DNA from: Struthio camelus
Taxonomy: Eukaryota; Chordata; Aves; Struthioniformes; Struthionidae
Direction: 5' to 3'
NCBI RefSeq assembly: GCF_040807025.1
Contig: NC_090964.1
Coordinates: 10,502,214 to 10,566,213, forward strand
Length of the DNA stretch: 64,000 nucleotides
The position numbers and the translations under genes are program-made. Below, in pieces: positions 1 through 14,700 of this stretch; within the stretch, counting starts at the first letter, position 1, and each line of letters begins with the position of its first letter. The notes below the pieces were generated by a model, which saw nothing but the letters and a program-made list of their open reading frames with translations, had not been told where the DNA came from and searched no databases.

Positions 1-3000
1 AATGCCAGATGGATGCTACTACAGCCTTTTTCCTGTTTAGCTTGTCAGTTGGGGAGGGGGCAGGCACCTTTTCCCTTGTGTACATATGGCACTAGGCTGG
101 AGATTGTCCTTTTTAATCTCTAGGCATTAGTGAAATACATTGACCAGTAGTGATATTGTCAAACCTGTAAAGCTCAGTCTTAACAAGGAGAAGATGATGC
201 AGAACAACCAGGGCAGAACATTGCTCCCTGGAGCCTCGTGTGCCTGTGTCTTCACGGTGAAAGGCAATCTTCTTGATCATTGCAAAGGTCAAGATACGGG
301 ACTGTGAAGAAAGTGTGTGTGTGGCAGGGGGAGATGGTTGTGTTTGCATTCATTTCTGCCAGATGTTTTTGCAACTATATACTTCTAGGTGCTGGTCTAA
401 AATAATGAAATGCATAAGTATTTTTAGAGATGATGTGAATTTTGGATTAATTAAGAATGTAAGTTTCAGCCTCCTTCTTTAGATGTGAGCTCCTATTAAT
501 ATTTATAAAAAACTATTACATATTAATACATTCATAATACATAAGATATATGTGGTGCTATTGGTTTTAATAGATTTTTTTAGAGCATCATTATAACTGT
601 GAGGATGTTCTCCTCTGTCCTTCTTAAAAAGTTTAAAGTGTAATAATATGGATTTATTCTCCCCATGTTTATACAAGACTTTAAAAAAAAAAAAAAAAAA
701 GCCTTCTTTTTAATTACCTTGCCAGTCTATCAGTACAAGGCTGTAGGCAATGTAATTTCAGCTGCTAGGAGCTGTATAAAGTGCAATCAGAACACTCAAG
801 GAAGAGAATGGCTGTAGGTATGAATTTAACTGACTCCAATATACGGAACTGGTGCTGGAGAATGTAAATGGCTATGGGGTTTGGACCGGTTTGGAGATCT
901 TTCAAAGGTTCAGAAGCGTTGTGCTGTTACACTGCCCTGGCATTTGCCATAGCCATGTATCCCACTCCTCTGCCAGCCTGAGCCCCCGCACTGGGGTGGC
1001 CCTGGGCTGGACTGGACAACGCGATTCCCTCATCCCGTTTAGTGCAGCTTGAGGTTGCCAGTGGCCTCTCCCTGTCCTGTCCCTTGCACGCTCGCAGCCT
1101 GGGAAAAGATTTGGTCTGGTTTAGCTGTAAAAATGGGCAGGGGCTCCAGGGTGAGTTGTGTTCTCTGGGTGCTTTGTCAGCCCCTAATTCATACCAACTG
1201 ACAGAAATGAATGAGCCTCTCTATATGACATCTATCACCCTGAGCTAGGACTCCCTGAGGGAAGAAAAAAAGCATAGGCTTTGTCTCAGACTTGGTTTCC
1301 TGCACGATTTCTTAATTCCTGTGCCCCATTAGCCTCCGAGTGTGCTCCCTGCCGTACTGGGGGAGAGATTTCCGGAGAGGGGCTGCCAAGGCCACAGGCT
1401 TATCCTTACAAGATTAGATGATAAGTCCTTATTCCTGTCTGATCAGTGATTTCTAGTCATCAATTGTAAATGGAGTGTGGGAAGGGGAGAGAGCTCCCCC
1501 ATGAGTAGAAAAATCTGCAATGAGCTCACGTTAATTATTCTCAACCAGTGCAGTCCACAGCTCATTTGAAAGGCTGCCTGCGCGTTATAGCCACAACAGA
1601 CTCTGGCTCGGAGCAGGAGCCGCGTACAGCAGTGGTACCCTTCTTGCACACCAGAGGTGTCTTTGGAGTAGTTAGTTGGAAGTGAGTTACCTTTTTCATG
1701 GAGGAATGAAAAGCCTCTTTTTCTTTAGCCCTTGAGGAAGTATCTGTTTCATTTTGAGATTAAAAAATAAAGCAACTAAGGCCAGGACCTTCTTAATCAT
1801 GTTTTTGCATGCATATTTGTGTCATTGTTTGGTTAACCTTTGCCAAACTCCTCCATATTGCAGTAATTAGGATATCCTGGTATTTTAAAATCTTTTTAGC
1901 ATTCCTCATTTCAAAGTTAATTTTCTTCCAGAACAACCCAATTAAAGGTGTATTGCTTTTTATATGTGCAATTCTGGGCTGATTGCCTTATTTGATCATT
2001 TTATATTTATAAGGTAAATGTCTTATTTTCTTTAAAGGGAACTATCATTGCCTCTCACGTATTGCATGTCAAGATCTTTTCCATTCTATAGTTGATTATT
2101 AGCAATAAAGAATAATGCTATTACATAGTTCAGAGAATTATGTAATTTGTAGAAGAATGGCACTGAGAAACCCTCACTCACTATTTGCAGGCAGGCTGCA
2201 CAAAGGACTTGTGAGACGAGTGCAAGGGAGCCGTGGGATATTGCTCTGCTCCCTGCAGTTGCTTCCTGTTTTACGTCATGGGCATGAAAGCTCGGATCAT
2301 GCTTCAGTACCTGCTGAGTTAAAACCTTGGTCCAGGAGACAAAAAAGTAACTTAGTCCCAGTTTATCATGTTTATGCTTAACTTTATGGGTATATATGAT
2401 CCCATTTCCTGGGCTTAATTATTTTTCTGTATTGAAACACATCTCCTAAATTCATGGTAAAGATGCATAAATAGTTAAGGGCAAGCCCACTTTTCTGTGT
2501 TTTGCTACATGAATTTAGTTTAGCTCTGAATTGGTCCACAGTGGTCTTAAAACCACGCTGTTTAAAAATGTTTTGCTGTTAGCCTATGTTGGCAGGAATA
2601 AGCATAAAACCAGGCCTATTTTTCAGTTAGCCTCACGGTATGAGAGCTCCAACTCTGAATGCTCACGGCTTGTTCTTTAGGCTATGTTAATAGATATCAA
2701 TTCCCATAGATAAATTAATGTTGTGCATTTGCAGTGGGAATGTTGGTTAGCTGGATCAGCTGCAGTAAGCTCTTAACATTATTTTACCCAAACCTCTCTC
2801 CTCTGACTTCTGGTCTTCTCTCTGGGGCGAGTCCTTCTGATTATACACCCACGCTTTTTTGCCAAATCCATCAAATCAAATATAAACAGAGCATGCTTTA
2901 AATCTAGGTTAAGAAAGAGTTAAAAATTATTTACAAGCTAAAATTTGAGCAGTGGAGGTAAAAGTGAAGCACAGTATGGTAAAATGCTAGATTACTGACT

Positions 3001-4200
3001 AGCAGAAACAGCTAATGAGTAAGCCCTGGCAATAGTCAGATGAATATGCCAAGATGCATTCATGTGGCATTAAAATATCTATTTCTTTAAAAATTAGTAC
3101 AATGAAAAAGATACCATGTTTTGAAAGCTGCAGCAAATTTTCGTGGGAGAGAAAGAGAAGGAGTTTATATTCTTTTGATTTTTTTTGAAAATAAATGAAT
3201 AATTAATATATGAGCCAAGTTTGGTATTTACAACATCAGCGCTTCTGGTTAATTTCTAATTTTAAGAATGTGGTAGTCAAATCAGTAATATAAACAAATC
3301 ACTATCTTTGTAACAATTTGAAATTGTAGGCAGCACTATCTATTTCTAGCAGAATCCTATGCAACAAGCCAGTAGCAAGAAAAGAAATTGGCACAAATTC
3401 AATTCATACAGGCTGGAAATAAGATTGAGAAATACCGTCACCTTAATTACAATTCACGTAGTGAAATAGTAATGAATCTTGTCATTATCCTTTATGCCAT
3501 CTTTAAGGTAATCTTGTTCTCTGGGGAATTTCAAATATTTTTTGCCAGGTAGAAATGCTAGAAATATGTTACACGTCGGTATACTAAACATTGTAGTATA
3601 ATTACAGAGGATATACAATCTTATTTAAAAAAAATGGGGAACACCAGTATAACCAGGTAAGGGGCTGTATTCATTATGATGCATGGCAACTCCTAATGTT
3701 GTCTGTATACAGGTGTGTATTAGGTTAAACTGTTTGTTCTTTCTGATATGTATTACCCTAGTAATCATAACTGTAGGCGCAGAATGCTCCTGGGATATTA
3801 GCAGGCTGTAAGAAAGTATTGAAATGCACTTCCTTACCACCAGCTGTGTTTGAAATAAAAAGCTTTGGTAGGTAATTTCCAAACCCACTGGACCAAACAC
3901 AACTGAGTGTTGAGGCCCCTGTGCCTGCAGAACAGGGGAAGCTCAGGAAAGTGCATTTGAAATGTCTCTTGCTTCGCCTTTTGGGCTTGATTCAGAAAAC
4001 CAGCATATATTTAATGTTAAGCATTGGGCTAAGGTTGCCTGTCGCGGGGGCTGAAAGCACAGCAACAGGGGCCAGGGAGTTGAGGCCTTGCTCCCTTAGG
4101 TGTTTTAGACAGGTTATTGCAGGGCCTGGCCAAGGAGCAGTTTGTGTTAAGAGCAGCAGCTTGTTGCAGTTAGAGATGTCTAGAAAGAGATGTTTCATAG
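1..4200. other. Intergenic, AT-rich, no gene seen
   Basis: This segment has scattered stops in all frames and only short open frames without family resemblance. It carries an 18-base A run at 683-700. Several stretches (about 1860-2110 and 2860-3600) are AT-rich with many homeodomain-like TAAT cores, but nothing firmer can be said. Confidence 0.6.
683..700. repeat. Poly(A) run, 18 bases
   Basis: Eighteen consecutive A after ACTTT. No retroelement body or target-site duplication was recognised next to it. Confidence 0.9.
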
Positions 4201-7200
4201 AATGATGTCCTGTGTTGGCACCAAAAACTTTCCTTGTAGATGAGGGCAGAGCGTGAGGACGGGGTGGCGCAGCTGGAGATGGAGGGTTGTCGGAGCCAAG
4301 CGAACCCCACTGTCCTAAAGCCTATCCCACAGATCCAAATAAAAATCCTTCCTCCTTCAAGGGCCAAAATGCAATGCCAAAGGCAAAGTGCTTCCTTGGT
4401 CCTGGGGTGGAAACTTCAGCAGGTGACATGGAAGGATAGCCAGACCCTATGGTGTCCTACGCGGGCTTGTGCTCCGGCTGCGCCCGACTCTCTCTGAGCC
4501 TCGCTCCCCTTTCTCTCCCGTTGTGTCCGGCGTGGACGAGCACGATCGCAGGAAGAGGAGCCGAAGGCGGGCGGAGTGGTTTGTTCCACGCACGGGATCG
4601 CAGCTGCCTGCCCGGCAGGAGCCGAGGTGGTGCCAGAAACCAATACCTGTCTGTCTCTTGCTGCCTTCGTCATACCTGACAGTTTGGTCCCAGCCTGGTA
4701 GTCGGAGGCACTGGGCTGAAGCAAAGCTTGACAGTGTGATGAAGAACACATGCTGATGTGGAGGACAAATTGCCATAGCAAAACTGCAGTAATAGCTTAT
4801 AATGCAGAGGGAAAATAAAACTAACCCCACCGGCAGAGCGCAGGTGGGCCTGTGCTGCTGGAGCCATGGGCTGCTGTCCTGCCAGTGCTGCTCCCGCGTC
4901 CGGCCCGAGGCTCCTGCTGACCTCCAGACCTGCTGGCAAGCAAGAAACTACCCGAGTCTAGATGGCTATAAAAATATATGATGGGGAATATCTGTTAGAA
5001 CATCAATCTTCATGAGTGAGGAGAGGATGGACTGGGGTAGTCACAAGTGAGTTATTCTGTCACTGCTGACAAATGAAGATGAATTGTGTGACACTGGCTA
5101 TTTATTTATACACTTTGCCGGGTATGCATATGGGTGTGAGCAGGAAAAACAGCATTATAGGTGACAAACATAATAGTGTGCTATAAAGGACCTTTCTAAG
5201 GCTGAGTTTTGGGTGGTTATTGCTACATATGGTCAAAACAGTCAGTGACTTTGTCTCTGGAAAGCTTCAGATGGTGACTTCCTCGTGACTGGGCTAGGGA
5301 GGGCAGTCGAGGGCAGTGGATGGAAATAACCCCCTTACCTGCAGCGATGTCCCTCAGGAAGCCCCCCGCGCAGTTTGGCAGGGCGATGCAGGATCCCAGC
5401 GCCCTTTCCCTAGGATGGATGGAGCACAGAACTGTTCAGGGAGCCTTTGTAGAAGCTCTGGAAAGGGCACTGGCCAAGCCCCCCAAATCGTTAAAAAGTA
5501 AACAAGCAGTGGATGAAAATTTGAGATATTGTGTGGTATACTATATATAGACAGTATATACTTTTTTTGTTAACCAGCTTGCATGTATATTTTTCTTTAT
5601 TGGTGTGCAACTAACCAGCCCCTGACAAAAAAGGAATCTTTATGAACTCTTGCACTGAAATGCAGAATTTAACATTTTCCATCTCGCGCATACTCTACCT
5701 GGAGGCTGAATACAGCTCTTCTACGTGCACATAAGTGGGTGGGAGAGGCACTTTTTGAATAGATACTGTATATGCATATGCATATGGCAGGAGGGGATTT
5801 ATGAGCACAGAGCAAGCACTGATTCTGCTGGTGACAGGCTCCGTGTATGAACGGCGTGAAGTGTCAGGGGGTTGAGCAACCCAAGAGACGCAGGGAAGGG
5901 TTGATGGCTGTGCTGCTTGGGTGTGCTCTGCCCAGGAATTGCATTTGGTTTCGTGTGGTGCTACGCTAGAGGCTCTCAGCCAAGACTGGTTGGGACACCT
6001 TACGAAAATATCTCTAAGCAGAGAGGGCTGGATTAGGGAATAATTCCTCATATTTGTGCAGGAGTTATGGTCTCATCTGAACTAAATTGTTAGAGCAGAG
6101 TTTAAACTCCTCGTCTCATGTCTGAACAAAAAAAGGCTCATCTTTTGCAGATTGCCATCTCAGAATGAGTTGTAGATGCAAATAATATGTCTCATATTGC
6201 GTGTTTTTTTGTAGCCACTGACTAGCTAGAGCATAAGCACCCTTTAAAAATGAATGTCTGCATTAGCTGGGGACAAATTTTGAAAATTAGACCCAGAACA
6301 TTATGAAACGTTTTATCTACCATAATAGTTGTGTTAGGGCTTTGTCTAATCCTGTGGTGATGTCAGAAGTGCTGATGAACCTGACTTGCTAGTGTGTCCG
6401 CTGCAGCCGCAGCTGTGCCAGGGCTGGGGATAGCTTGCTGCTCCGCCGCAGGTGTGTTCACAGCTCAAGAAGTGCGGCCAGATGCTGCACAGCCGGATGC
6501 TGGGTTGTCCCCGCAGGGCAGCGCTGCGGCCGCTCCAGACCCACGAGCTGCAGCAGGGGGGCCAGGGCCAAGCCCCAGAGCTCACGCTCGAAGGACGTGT
6601 TCTGCTTTGTGTCTGGAGCATCCCACACTTGCGCTTCATCTGCCCCTACTCAGGAACTTCAAAGGCTAAATACAGGCTTTAGAGGCACTGTGCACGTTGC
6701 TCTCTCTGCTGTGCTGAGGTTTCAGTCTTCGTTACAGGAGGTAATCCATGGAGCAGCCCTACACGTGTTGCGATGAACTTCTGCCTGTGCAGGCAATGGG
6801 GGCTATCAATCATGCTGGGCTCCTATCAGAGCGTATCGATCATACCTACCTTGTGCGCCACTGCTTGCGAGCACTGAGGGCTGGGTCGGCTCGCGTGGTC
6901 CCACCGCTGCTGCTGAGCGAAGGCAGCACAGCTGCCTGCTGGGGCCAGAGTGGTTTAGCTGCCCATGGTGCTCTGGTTGCTCTTGCATCGAGTCACTGCT
7001 CTCTTAACGGCAATTGCCACTGATAACCTGCTTCCCAAGCTGTCTAGAGGCTGCGTGCAACTCGACTGCTTGCTGAACGTGTGCAGTCTGAGCAGTTGGG
7101 CACTGGCATCATGCTCCAGTATTGCAGCCTGTGTATCCGGGGGGAGGGGGGAGCGCTATGCTCCCTGCGGAGCTTGCTTTGCAAACGCGAATTTGGGGGT

Positions 7201-7400
7201 TGTTTTTTGCTCCTGTTTGTTTGTGGTGAGGGAGGGTACCAGACAAGTGCCACAGGCTGAGACCCTTTCCATGCATGGTCTTTCAGGAAGGGCAGCCTGA
7301 ATATGTCAGCGCAGACCATAAACAAGGAAGGTAGTTTTGGTGCTCTGGACAGAGGCATAAAAAGCTGACTTAAAGTCCCAGTGCTCTGGCAGCCCTGCTG
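4201..7400. other. Intergenic with two GC-rich patches
   Basis: CpG-rich patches lie at about 4443-4640 and 6395-6560, the second with a GCGGCCGC octamer near 6523. They open overlapping short frames on both strands, none of which resembles a known protein. Palindromic TA-rich sequence lies at 5535-5560, with repeats of ATGCAT type at 5768-5783. Confidence 0.55.
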
Positions 7401-10400
7401 TGGGGTGTTAGGTGGATCCTTACCTACTCCAACAACTAGTCAAAAATTGCCCATCCATCAGATGAAACGAAAACAAACAATAACTATTCCTTATTTTGAA
7501 GTTGCTTTTTGAAATGAATTCTTTTTTTAAATCACATTTGTTTGATTGGAAAACATACAACTGTAATAGATGATTTCATATAAAAATTAGTATTTTCTAA
7601 AATGTTGTGGAAATTTTTTCCCCCCGCTCTCCTTAGTCTCTCTGTTATATGTGAACAGACAAGTCCCGTGTGGTGTCCAAAAACGCTTGGTTTCCCTGGC
7701 TTCTTCAGTCAAGCAAAATACAAATCTTAGAGGCAGTATGATCGCTGTCTATGAAGAACTTGGGGAGGAAATAAAGCTACTTAAACGCCTAGACAATATT
7801 GGTGCAAAACGAGTGAATGTGAATAGACTGAGAATAAGTGTAGATAGAAAATGAGAAAGTAAGTAGGGCTATGCCTGGTGAAGGAGATACAACCTGGAAA
7901 AGCCTTCCAAAAGAAATAAAGGAGTTAAAATGCATCAGCAGTTAATTATAGAGTGTATCTTCACCTGTTTGCAAGTGGGATTCTATGGCAGGTCTGATGT
8001 AGGAGACCCTTTCTAGCTGATGCTTCCTGGGATGGGTCTTTTCACTGAGCCCACAGCAATGTGAAGGTTGAAATCCATAATGGTAAGAAATAGGTATTCT
8101 TTGAACAAGGCACTGATACAGTAACTCGTGATGTTTTGTGGTGCTCGCAGCACATGTCTGATTGAGGGAATCATGAGAATGCAGGATGCATGGGGCTGGG
8201 AGAACGTAATGCACTTTGCAATACAGATCTTCATAGATGCAAATTTATTTTCTAATTAACCCTCAGCTCAGTTGAGTCCCTCTAATCTTTTTACAAAGGC
8301 CTAAACTGCTAATCCAAGTCCCGCATTGGACTGCCTGCTGTTTGAACAGTTACCTGGATCAGTTTACATGTTTAAAATGAAATTTGTATTTGTTTGTATC
8401 AAGAGTGCAGTTTAAATTGGGTTGACTTTTTGCCACTTTTGAGAGGTTTCCTGGGAGAGAGCTAGCATGAAATCTTAATTCCAAACTGCCTCCTAAAATA
8501 GAAAGCTGTAGCAGATTAGGTACCATGTCCTTCAGTATTCTGGAATGTAGATTACAGCTGGCTTCTGCTATTGGGAAAGTAAAAAAGTGTTATGCTAATA
8601 TGGTGTCATGCCTTGCCTGTGGCATATGGTGCAGATGGGGATCAAATGGGCCTGGAATAGCTAACAAGATGCAGCGAAGGAGGTACACATACAGAATGGG
8701 CTGTCTGGTGGTTACCCGTTATCTTCCTTGTTGCTAAACTGCTATCACTAAATTATCCTCAGTCTAATATAAGCTTTACATCAGGCTGGTATGAAATGCA
8801 TTACTGCCTGTCAAACCATTTGGCTAATGGAAAAAAACCCTGTTATCTCCATTTTGGTTGGATCCCTTTATCTGCCTTTTACTTTTACTATAACTCTTTC
8901 TAATGGAATCAGGCTAATACAAAATGACAAAGAATCAAAAAAAGACACCCAAATTGAAGGAGCTTGAGCCTGTATTGCCCCTGCTTGGCTTTGTTAGGGA
9001 ACATGTCTGAAATAGCTGAAAGATATATTTGTTCAGTGATTGATCCCATGAGCTGCTTCCTTTTGCTTAAAAAATAGAGTAATTTTTGGTTTGCAGTAAA
9101 TTCTGCATACAAATGCTACGGCACAGAGAAAAACATACATTGTGATTAATGCAGTAGCTTCCCCTGACCCTTTATCTTCCTAAAAACACATGGCAAGGCT
9201 GCCTTATAACTTCCTATTGTTTTATTAATTTAAGCTTGCTATTCTTCCAGCAATCATTCCTATCAAAAAAAGGAACTTGTGTGATCCAAGCAAGCCAGCC
9301 AAAAACGAGAAGCAGTTTGCAAACAACCTAGCAGAAACGTTAATAAAAGAAGCAAAGCCATAACGCACATATGCACAGACTAAGTAGATCTGTTCTTTTG
9401 CAAGCCCTGCAGTTTTGGGGGGTCAGAGGTATCTGTGCGTGAGGTAAAGGGCCCTGGAGTGGCAGCACATGTGCCGCATCACCCAGCGGACAGCCACACT
9501 GCGTGCATGCTATCTGTCAGTGATGGCCACAGCCATAATTGACCCACGGAGCTGAGTGTCGCAGTGCAAAGAGGCGAAGCGAGCCTGACCTCAGAGCTGC
9601 TACCGCTGCAAGAAGGCTGCTCAGCTCGGCCTTGCCCTTTTGCTGCCCTGCCATGTGCCTGGGCAGGCGATGCGGAGAGAAGAGCTTGCAAAACGCTGCC
9701 TTTCCAAATGCGAACAGTGGTGTGAAATCTTGTCTTGCTGCAGGAGTTTTGTGTGGGATGCCAGGCAGCCCTGCGTACAGATGTTCACAGGCACTTAATG
9801 TTGGCTGCAGGAGCGTGGGCTGCTGCCTGAAGGAGGCACTGGTCTCTGAACGTTAAGGAAGGAGGTGCATCTCAGAGGGCTTGCTGCATCCTCCGAGCCT
9901 TTGCTGACTGCTAGGTAATAGCACTAAGGAAGAACCGTGCTGCAGACCTGCTGGCTTGTATCTCAGTGGTAGCAGAGCCTCCCACTTACTGTGGGTAGCA
10001 CACAAAGGATCTCATGAAAAAATGGTTAGGGAATGCTGCCTTGGAGGGAAGACCAGGGGAAGGAGCTCTGCCATCTGGCTAATAAAAGTACTTCCTCACC
10101 CTATAATTCTTGCCTCTCTGACTGTTTTTGTAACAGTTCTGATGGAGGATTTTAAAGATTTTTTCTGCCTTCCCGTAAGCACATTTTTTTATGTTCCATG
10201 GACACATAAGATGAGACTAGTCTGTATAATTATCTTCTCACTCCCTATGTGCAGTCAGTGAATTTGTCTTAATTTCCTGCACCAGTGCCGATGCACTGGG
10301 AGCTGGTGGCTGCCACCTGCTAAGTCAGTGGTGGTGTTCACAAGCTAAGGTGATGAAAGCGATCGGACTCCAGCTAGGCATGGAGAAGTGTGTTTTCTCG

Positions 10401-10728
10401 TATAAGTTCTCAGTATAACGTAGCGAAAAGATGTAGGGTTGTGGATTGAGGCAGAGGACTGGGGAATGCCTTCAGATGCCCTCACCATTTTGGTCTCTGA
10501 CTGGATGGAGTCACAGCAAAGCGGAGCCCCTGATATGCAGGCAGTAGAAAACAGGAGGCAGTATCAGTGAGCTGACTGCGGAGGTGCTCCCGCATGTCCA
10601 GACTGCCTTGGGGTCTGCTCTCCTCGCTGTGTAAACAAAGCCGTGGAGTCCTGATTCCTCATCACTTTACTGCAGCAGGTGAGAGCTGTGAAGCCTAAGG
10701 GGCGTTGCTGGCACACTCCTACCCTCTC

Positions 10729-10755
10729 AAAGCCCAGACCGTTAGTCTGGGCTTT
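10729..10755. repeat. Perfect 11-base inverted repeat with 5-base loop
   Basis: AAAGCCCAGAC, loop CGTTA, then GTCTGGGCTTT. The stem is uninterrupted and GC-rich in the middle. It has terminator-like shape but lies in vertebrate intergenic DNA, so that function does not apply. Confidence 0.85.
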
Positions 10756-11713
10756 CTGGTCGCTGTCCTCTCCTGCTGCAACTCCAGCGCTGCTTCCTCT
10801 TCTCCAAGTGCCTGATTGCTTTCCTTGGACGTTCTTTATGTCCTCCAGCATTTCCTGCAGACTGCAGGTTTCTTGAGGGTGGTACCTGTCATTTAGCCTC
10901 TCTTTTCACTCCTGGTCTGTTTAGCATTTGCGGAAAAAGAGAGACGAAAGGACTTGGCCAAATCCCAAACAAAACCAGCTGTGAGAAAAGTGCTTTATTT
11001 CCAAGCTGCAGTGCTGACCTTAGGACTTTATTTCTTGTACTCTTGCTGATACATTTCTGACTTTAATTTCTAAAGTTTGTCTATGCGCTGGCTCTGAACT
11101 GATTGCTTTTCCTCTTGCAAATCTCTAACAAGCTCCTGTTTCCTTAGCAAAAATATCATTCTGATCAATTTCTGATTTCTTGTTTAGAAAGGAAAAAAAC
11201 CTGCCCTAACAAACCAAAACATTCCCCTCCCCTTCCTTTCCCTTCTCATACTTAAGTTATTGATTTTACAACCCCTTTTCTCACCTGCTGGTTGTATATT
11301 TGTGGGGATCTCTAGGGTACTTCGTGTAGGACGTCAGACCCAGGCGTTTGCACGCTCTTTATATAGGTGCTAGCACAGCATGTCTAAGCAGTGACCGCGG
11401 GTGAGGTCCAGGAGGGAGGAGAAGCATTTCCAGGGCCCTCTGAAGGAGAATCTTTGCTTTCTTCTTCATACGCGGGCTCCTTGCTGCTGCTCGGAGCAAC
11501 GTCCCTTGCTCTGCCCGGGCTACTGGAGTCTGAGTCATTGTTTCCTGATGACTGTTAGAATTTAATATAAACAAAGTGAATGAAAAGTTGAGTGTTTCAT
11601 AGGCAATTGAAAGGTCAGCACAGAGCATGCTGTGTCATTTGCTGCTCTCCTAACGTCTTTTTCTGGCTTCTTGTTAATCCTCCAGAAACACAGGCCACAA
11701 GTGCATTCGTTCG

Positions 11714-11760
11714 TTCTCTCTCTCTCTCTGCCCCTCTTTCTCTCCCTCTCTTTTTTTTAG
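11714..11760 (+). repeat. Pyrimidine tract with (TC)n, ending TTTTTTTTAG
   Basis: The tract holds seven TC units, then C/T-only sequence with one G, then eight T and AG. It is a simple repeat that also has the form of a strong 3' splice site on the + strand. Confidence 0.85.
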
Positions 11761-14700
11761 CCATCACCCACAAGGCTGCTGGATTGTCACTGCTGTAACC
11801 AGTTGTACACTCTCTCTTGCTGCAGATATTAATTTTTTGTTTATAGAAAAATCAATAAGGTTTGAGTTATCAAAAGCCATGTGCACTAGTGGGAAAGACA
11901 CAAAATCAATGCTGAAATATTGCCTTATTTAATGGCTGCTGTAAATAGCTCTGTTATGATTCTTTAGTAGAGGTAAATTATGAAAGCACTAGAGAGGTCA
12001 GTTTAACTGTACTCGTTTCTAGCCTGCACCCCGCCGAGCCCCTCTAGCTTACCTCACCCTGGTAGGCGTTAGCTGGCACAAGTCTGAGATCTCAGTTCAT
12101 GGATATGCCATCACTCCAGCGGGAAAACGGAGAGCTGCGTTTGATGGGCCCTTACAATATTTTGCTCTGTGCTTGTTTACTAATACTCCTCTGCTTCTGG
12201 AGGAGCGAGGCCAGATTCATTCCTGTAGGGATGCTGCCAGGGCCGGCTGGGTCCCATCGCTGCGGCCTTCCTGCTTTTGCAGCATCTGCAGGGGCAGAGA
12301 AGGTGCGCGGGCGCCCTGCCTGGTCGCGATGAGCAGGGAGGGCTAATCGCAGCGGCTGCTTGGCAGGGGCTTCTCTTTCCTGGTGGGTAGTGTAGTCCTA
12401 GGAAGGAATTTGATCCCACGTTTCTTCTCATTTTCTCCTTTATGAGGCATGTTTTCAGAAGCATCACTGTATGTAAGTGAGGCTTTTAAAAGCTTTAAAT
12501 ACCTGCCCATTTTTAATGGCTTATTTCTGTTTTATTGAATGCAATTATTGCCAGTAGAAGTTCTTTCTGGAATCTATTTTGATACTTTGGATACTTTGGA
12601 ACATGCTGGCCTTCTCCACGTTCCTGGAAAGCCAAGTCCTGGGTTTGGTGTTAACATGGTAACACAGCTGGGTTCCTACCAGCATCAATGATTACTATAT
12701 ATGAGAAAAAAAAAAACAGTTCTAGGGTGCCTGGCTTGAAAGTCGCAAGGAATTAGGAAATCCTACTTTGCATAGCACCTTGAAAGTCAGACGGGCTCAC
12801 TTTGTGAACAGTGTTCGTCGATCCAATCACATGTGCAGACGCCTGAGTCAGAAGGGCTCACTGAAGGCTGATAAGAGTTTTCCCTGCGGTACTGCTGCAG
12901 CCGGATGGAGAGCGCTGGCATCGCCTTGGTCAATATTTAACTCTGGGTCAATACACCTTGATGTTTGACTTGAGGGAAGTTAATATCTGCCGAATGTCAG
13001 CAAAGTTCTGGCAATTGTATCTGCTGGCTGCCCTGTTTCTAAGAGGAAGAGGTTTCTTTTCTGAGGAGCTAGAGAGCAGTAGGGCCTCTCCAGCTCTTAA
13101 AAGGTGAGAAAGAGCCGCAGTTGTCATTGCTGAAAGATGAGGGCTGTGCAAACAACTCCATCTCTGACTTCCCTCCTGCCTACTGAGATGCAAATCCAAA
13201 TTGGTGTTCAGAGGTTATGCGGATAAGAGTGAGCTGAAAATTGGATGGAGGTCTTTTTTGGCCATCTGGTGGTAATGAGCTGGGTTAGTCCTGAACAGTT
13301 ACCTCTTGGCAGTATCCTCTTGAGCTACGAAGCCCCCCGTCAGCAGTAGTCTAACCTTTTACTGAGAGAATGGGAGCAGCCATGGGAGCATCATCATTTC
13401 CAGGTGCTTTGCGTGGACAGTTTCAGCACAGCAATAAGCTAGTCATGCTGGAGACACGCAAGTGGAGACTGCAGGTGGCTGTTGCAGCAGGACGGTGGCG
13501 CACTGACATACAACAAGCATGGTGCAATTTCAGTAATTTTGGTCACCTCAGCACTCCGGGGAATTAATGCTGCTTACCTTAACACAACAACAACAACAAA
13601 AAAAGCAATGACAAATTATTAGTGTCATATGACAGCATATAATCAATGTAGCTGCATGGTCTAAGGTTCCTAAAGTGGGCCAGGCTTCAGAAGTGAGGGT
13701 TCTGGCTCCAAATCTTCTAGACATTTGGTGCTTGTCCTTTGCTGAGCTGTTGAAGTGCTGTTCCCTCAGCCGGCGGTTGGGGATCCAGCCTTTCGATGTG
13801 TAAAACCCACAGAGCTGGGAAGGAGATAAGTGATGTTAGAATAAAATGATCAGTTTCTAAACTGTTTTCAAATAGGTATTGTGGAGCTGATATCTGCACT
13901 CGGCAGACTACAAAATGAGTTTTAAACAGGAACAACACGTATCCTCGGGAGAGAAAATGGTATAGCTTCCATCTGCAACCACACAGCAATCCACTAACCA
14001 TAAATCTTCCTCATCAGCTGTCAGGGCAGGGATGTTATTCTCTGGTACTTGGGCCTGAGCTCCTGGTCTAAATCCCTTCAGAACAGAGGAGGAAGGTGCA
14101 GAGAGTGTTGTAAGAGAGTTGGGATTTATTACAACCTTCAGGGATTTGCTGAAGGATAGGGCACATTGTGGGCTCCTCTGCTCCATCAGCATTGGCTTCC
14201 ATTTCTGTTGCCCCTGGTATCACAAGCTGCAGTTGTGGTCAAGTATCCATGAGCCCCACACATGGAGTGGGGTGTGTTTGTCACTGACATACTCTAGATA
14301 GCCTAATACATTAGGTAGACCTGCACAATGCATTAGCAACAACTTCTTGAGTCAGTCTCATCTCTGTTACCTGTTTATAGTAGCTGCTTGGATTCATGCA
14401 GCTCTAATAGGCACTAAAGATTAGAAACCCATTTTTGGTGCTTCTGCATACGTGCAATAAAAGATGGTCCTTGTCTGAATCAAAAGTGGCGAGGATAGTT
14501 GGAGAGGTGTAGAAAGGAGGCATGGAGAGCTTAGTACGTGACCAAGATGTTGCAGTACAGGATCAAGGTCCTCTGATTTTCATTCAACACCTACAGAAGG
14601 ATGGGGCTGCCTTTTTGCCGACTGTTTTGCTTTCCTGAGGATTCCCATTCTGGCTTACCCGCAGCGATGCATGCTGCCTGATGCAAGCTGCGGGCAGCCA

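Noticed and set aside
4190..4206. TCATAGAATGATG, reminiscent of CR1 terminal repeats
   Set aside because: A single unit only, with no neighbouring element sequence.
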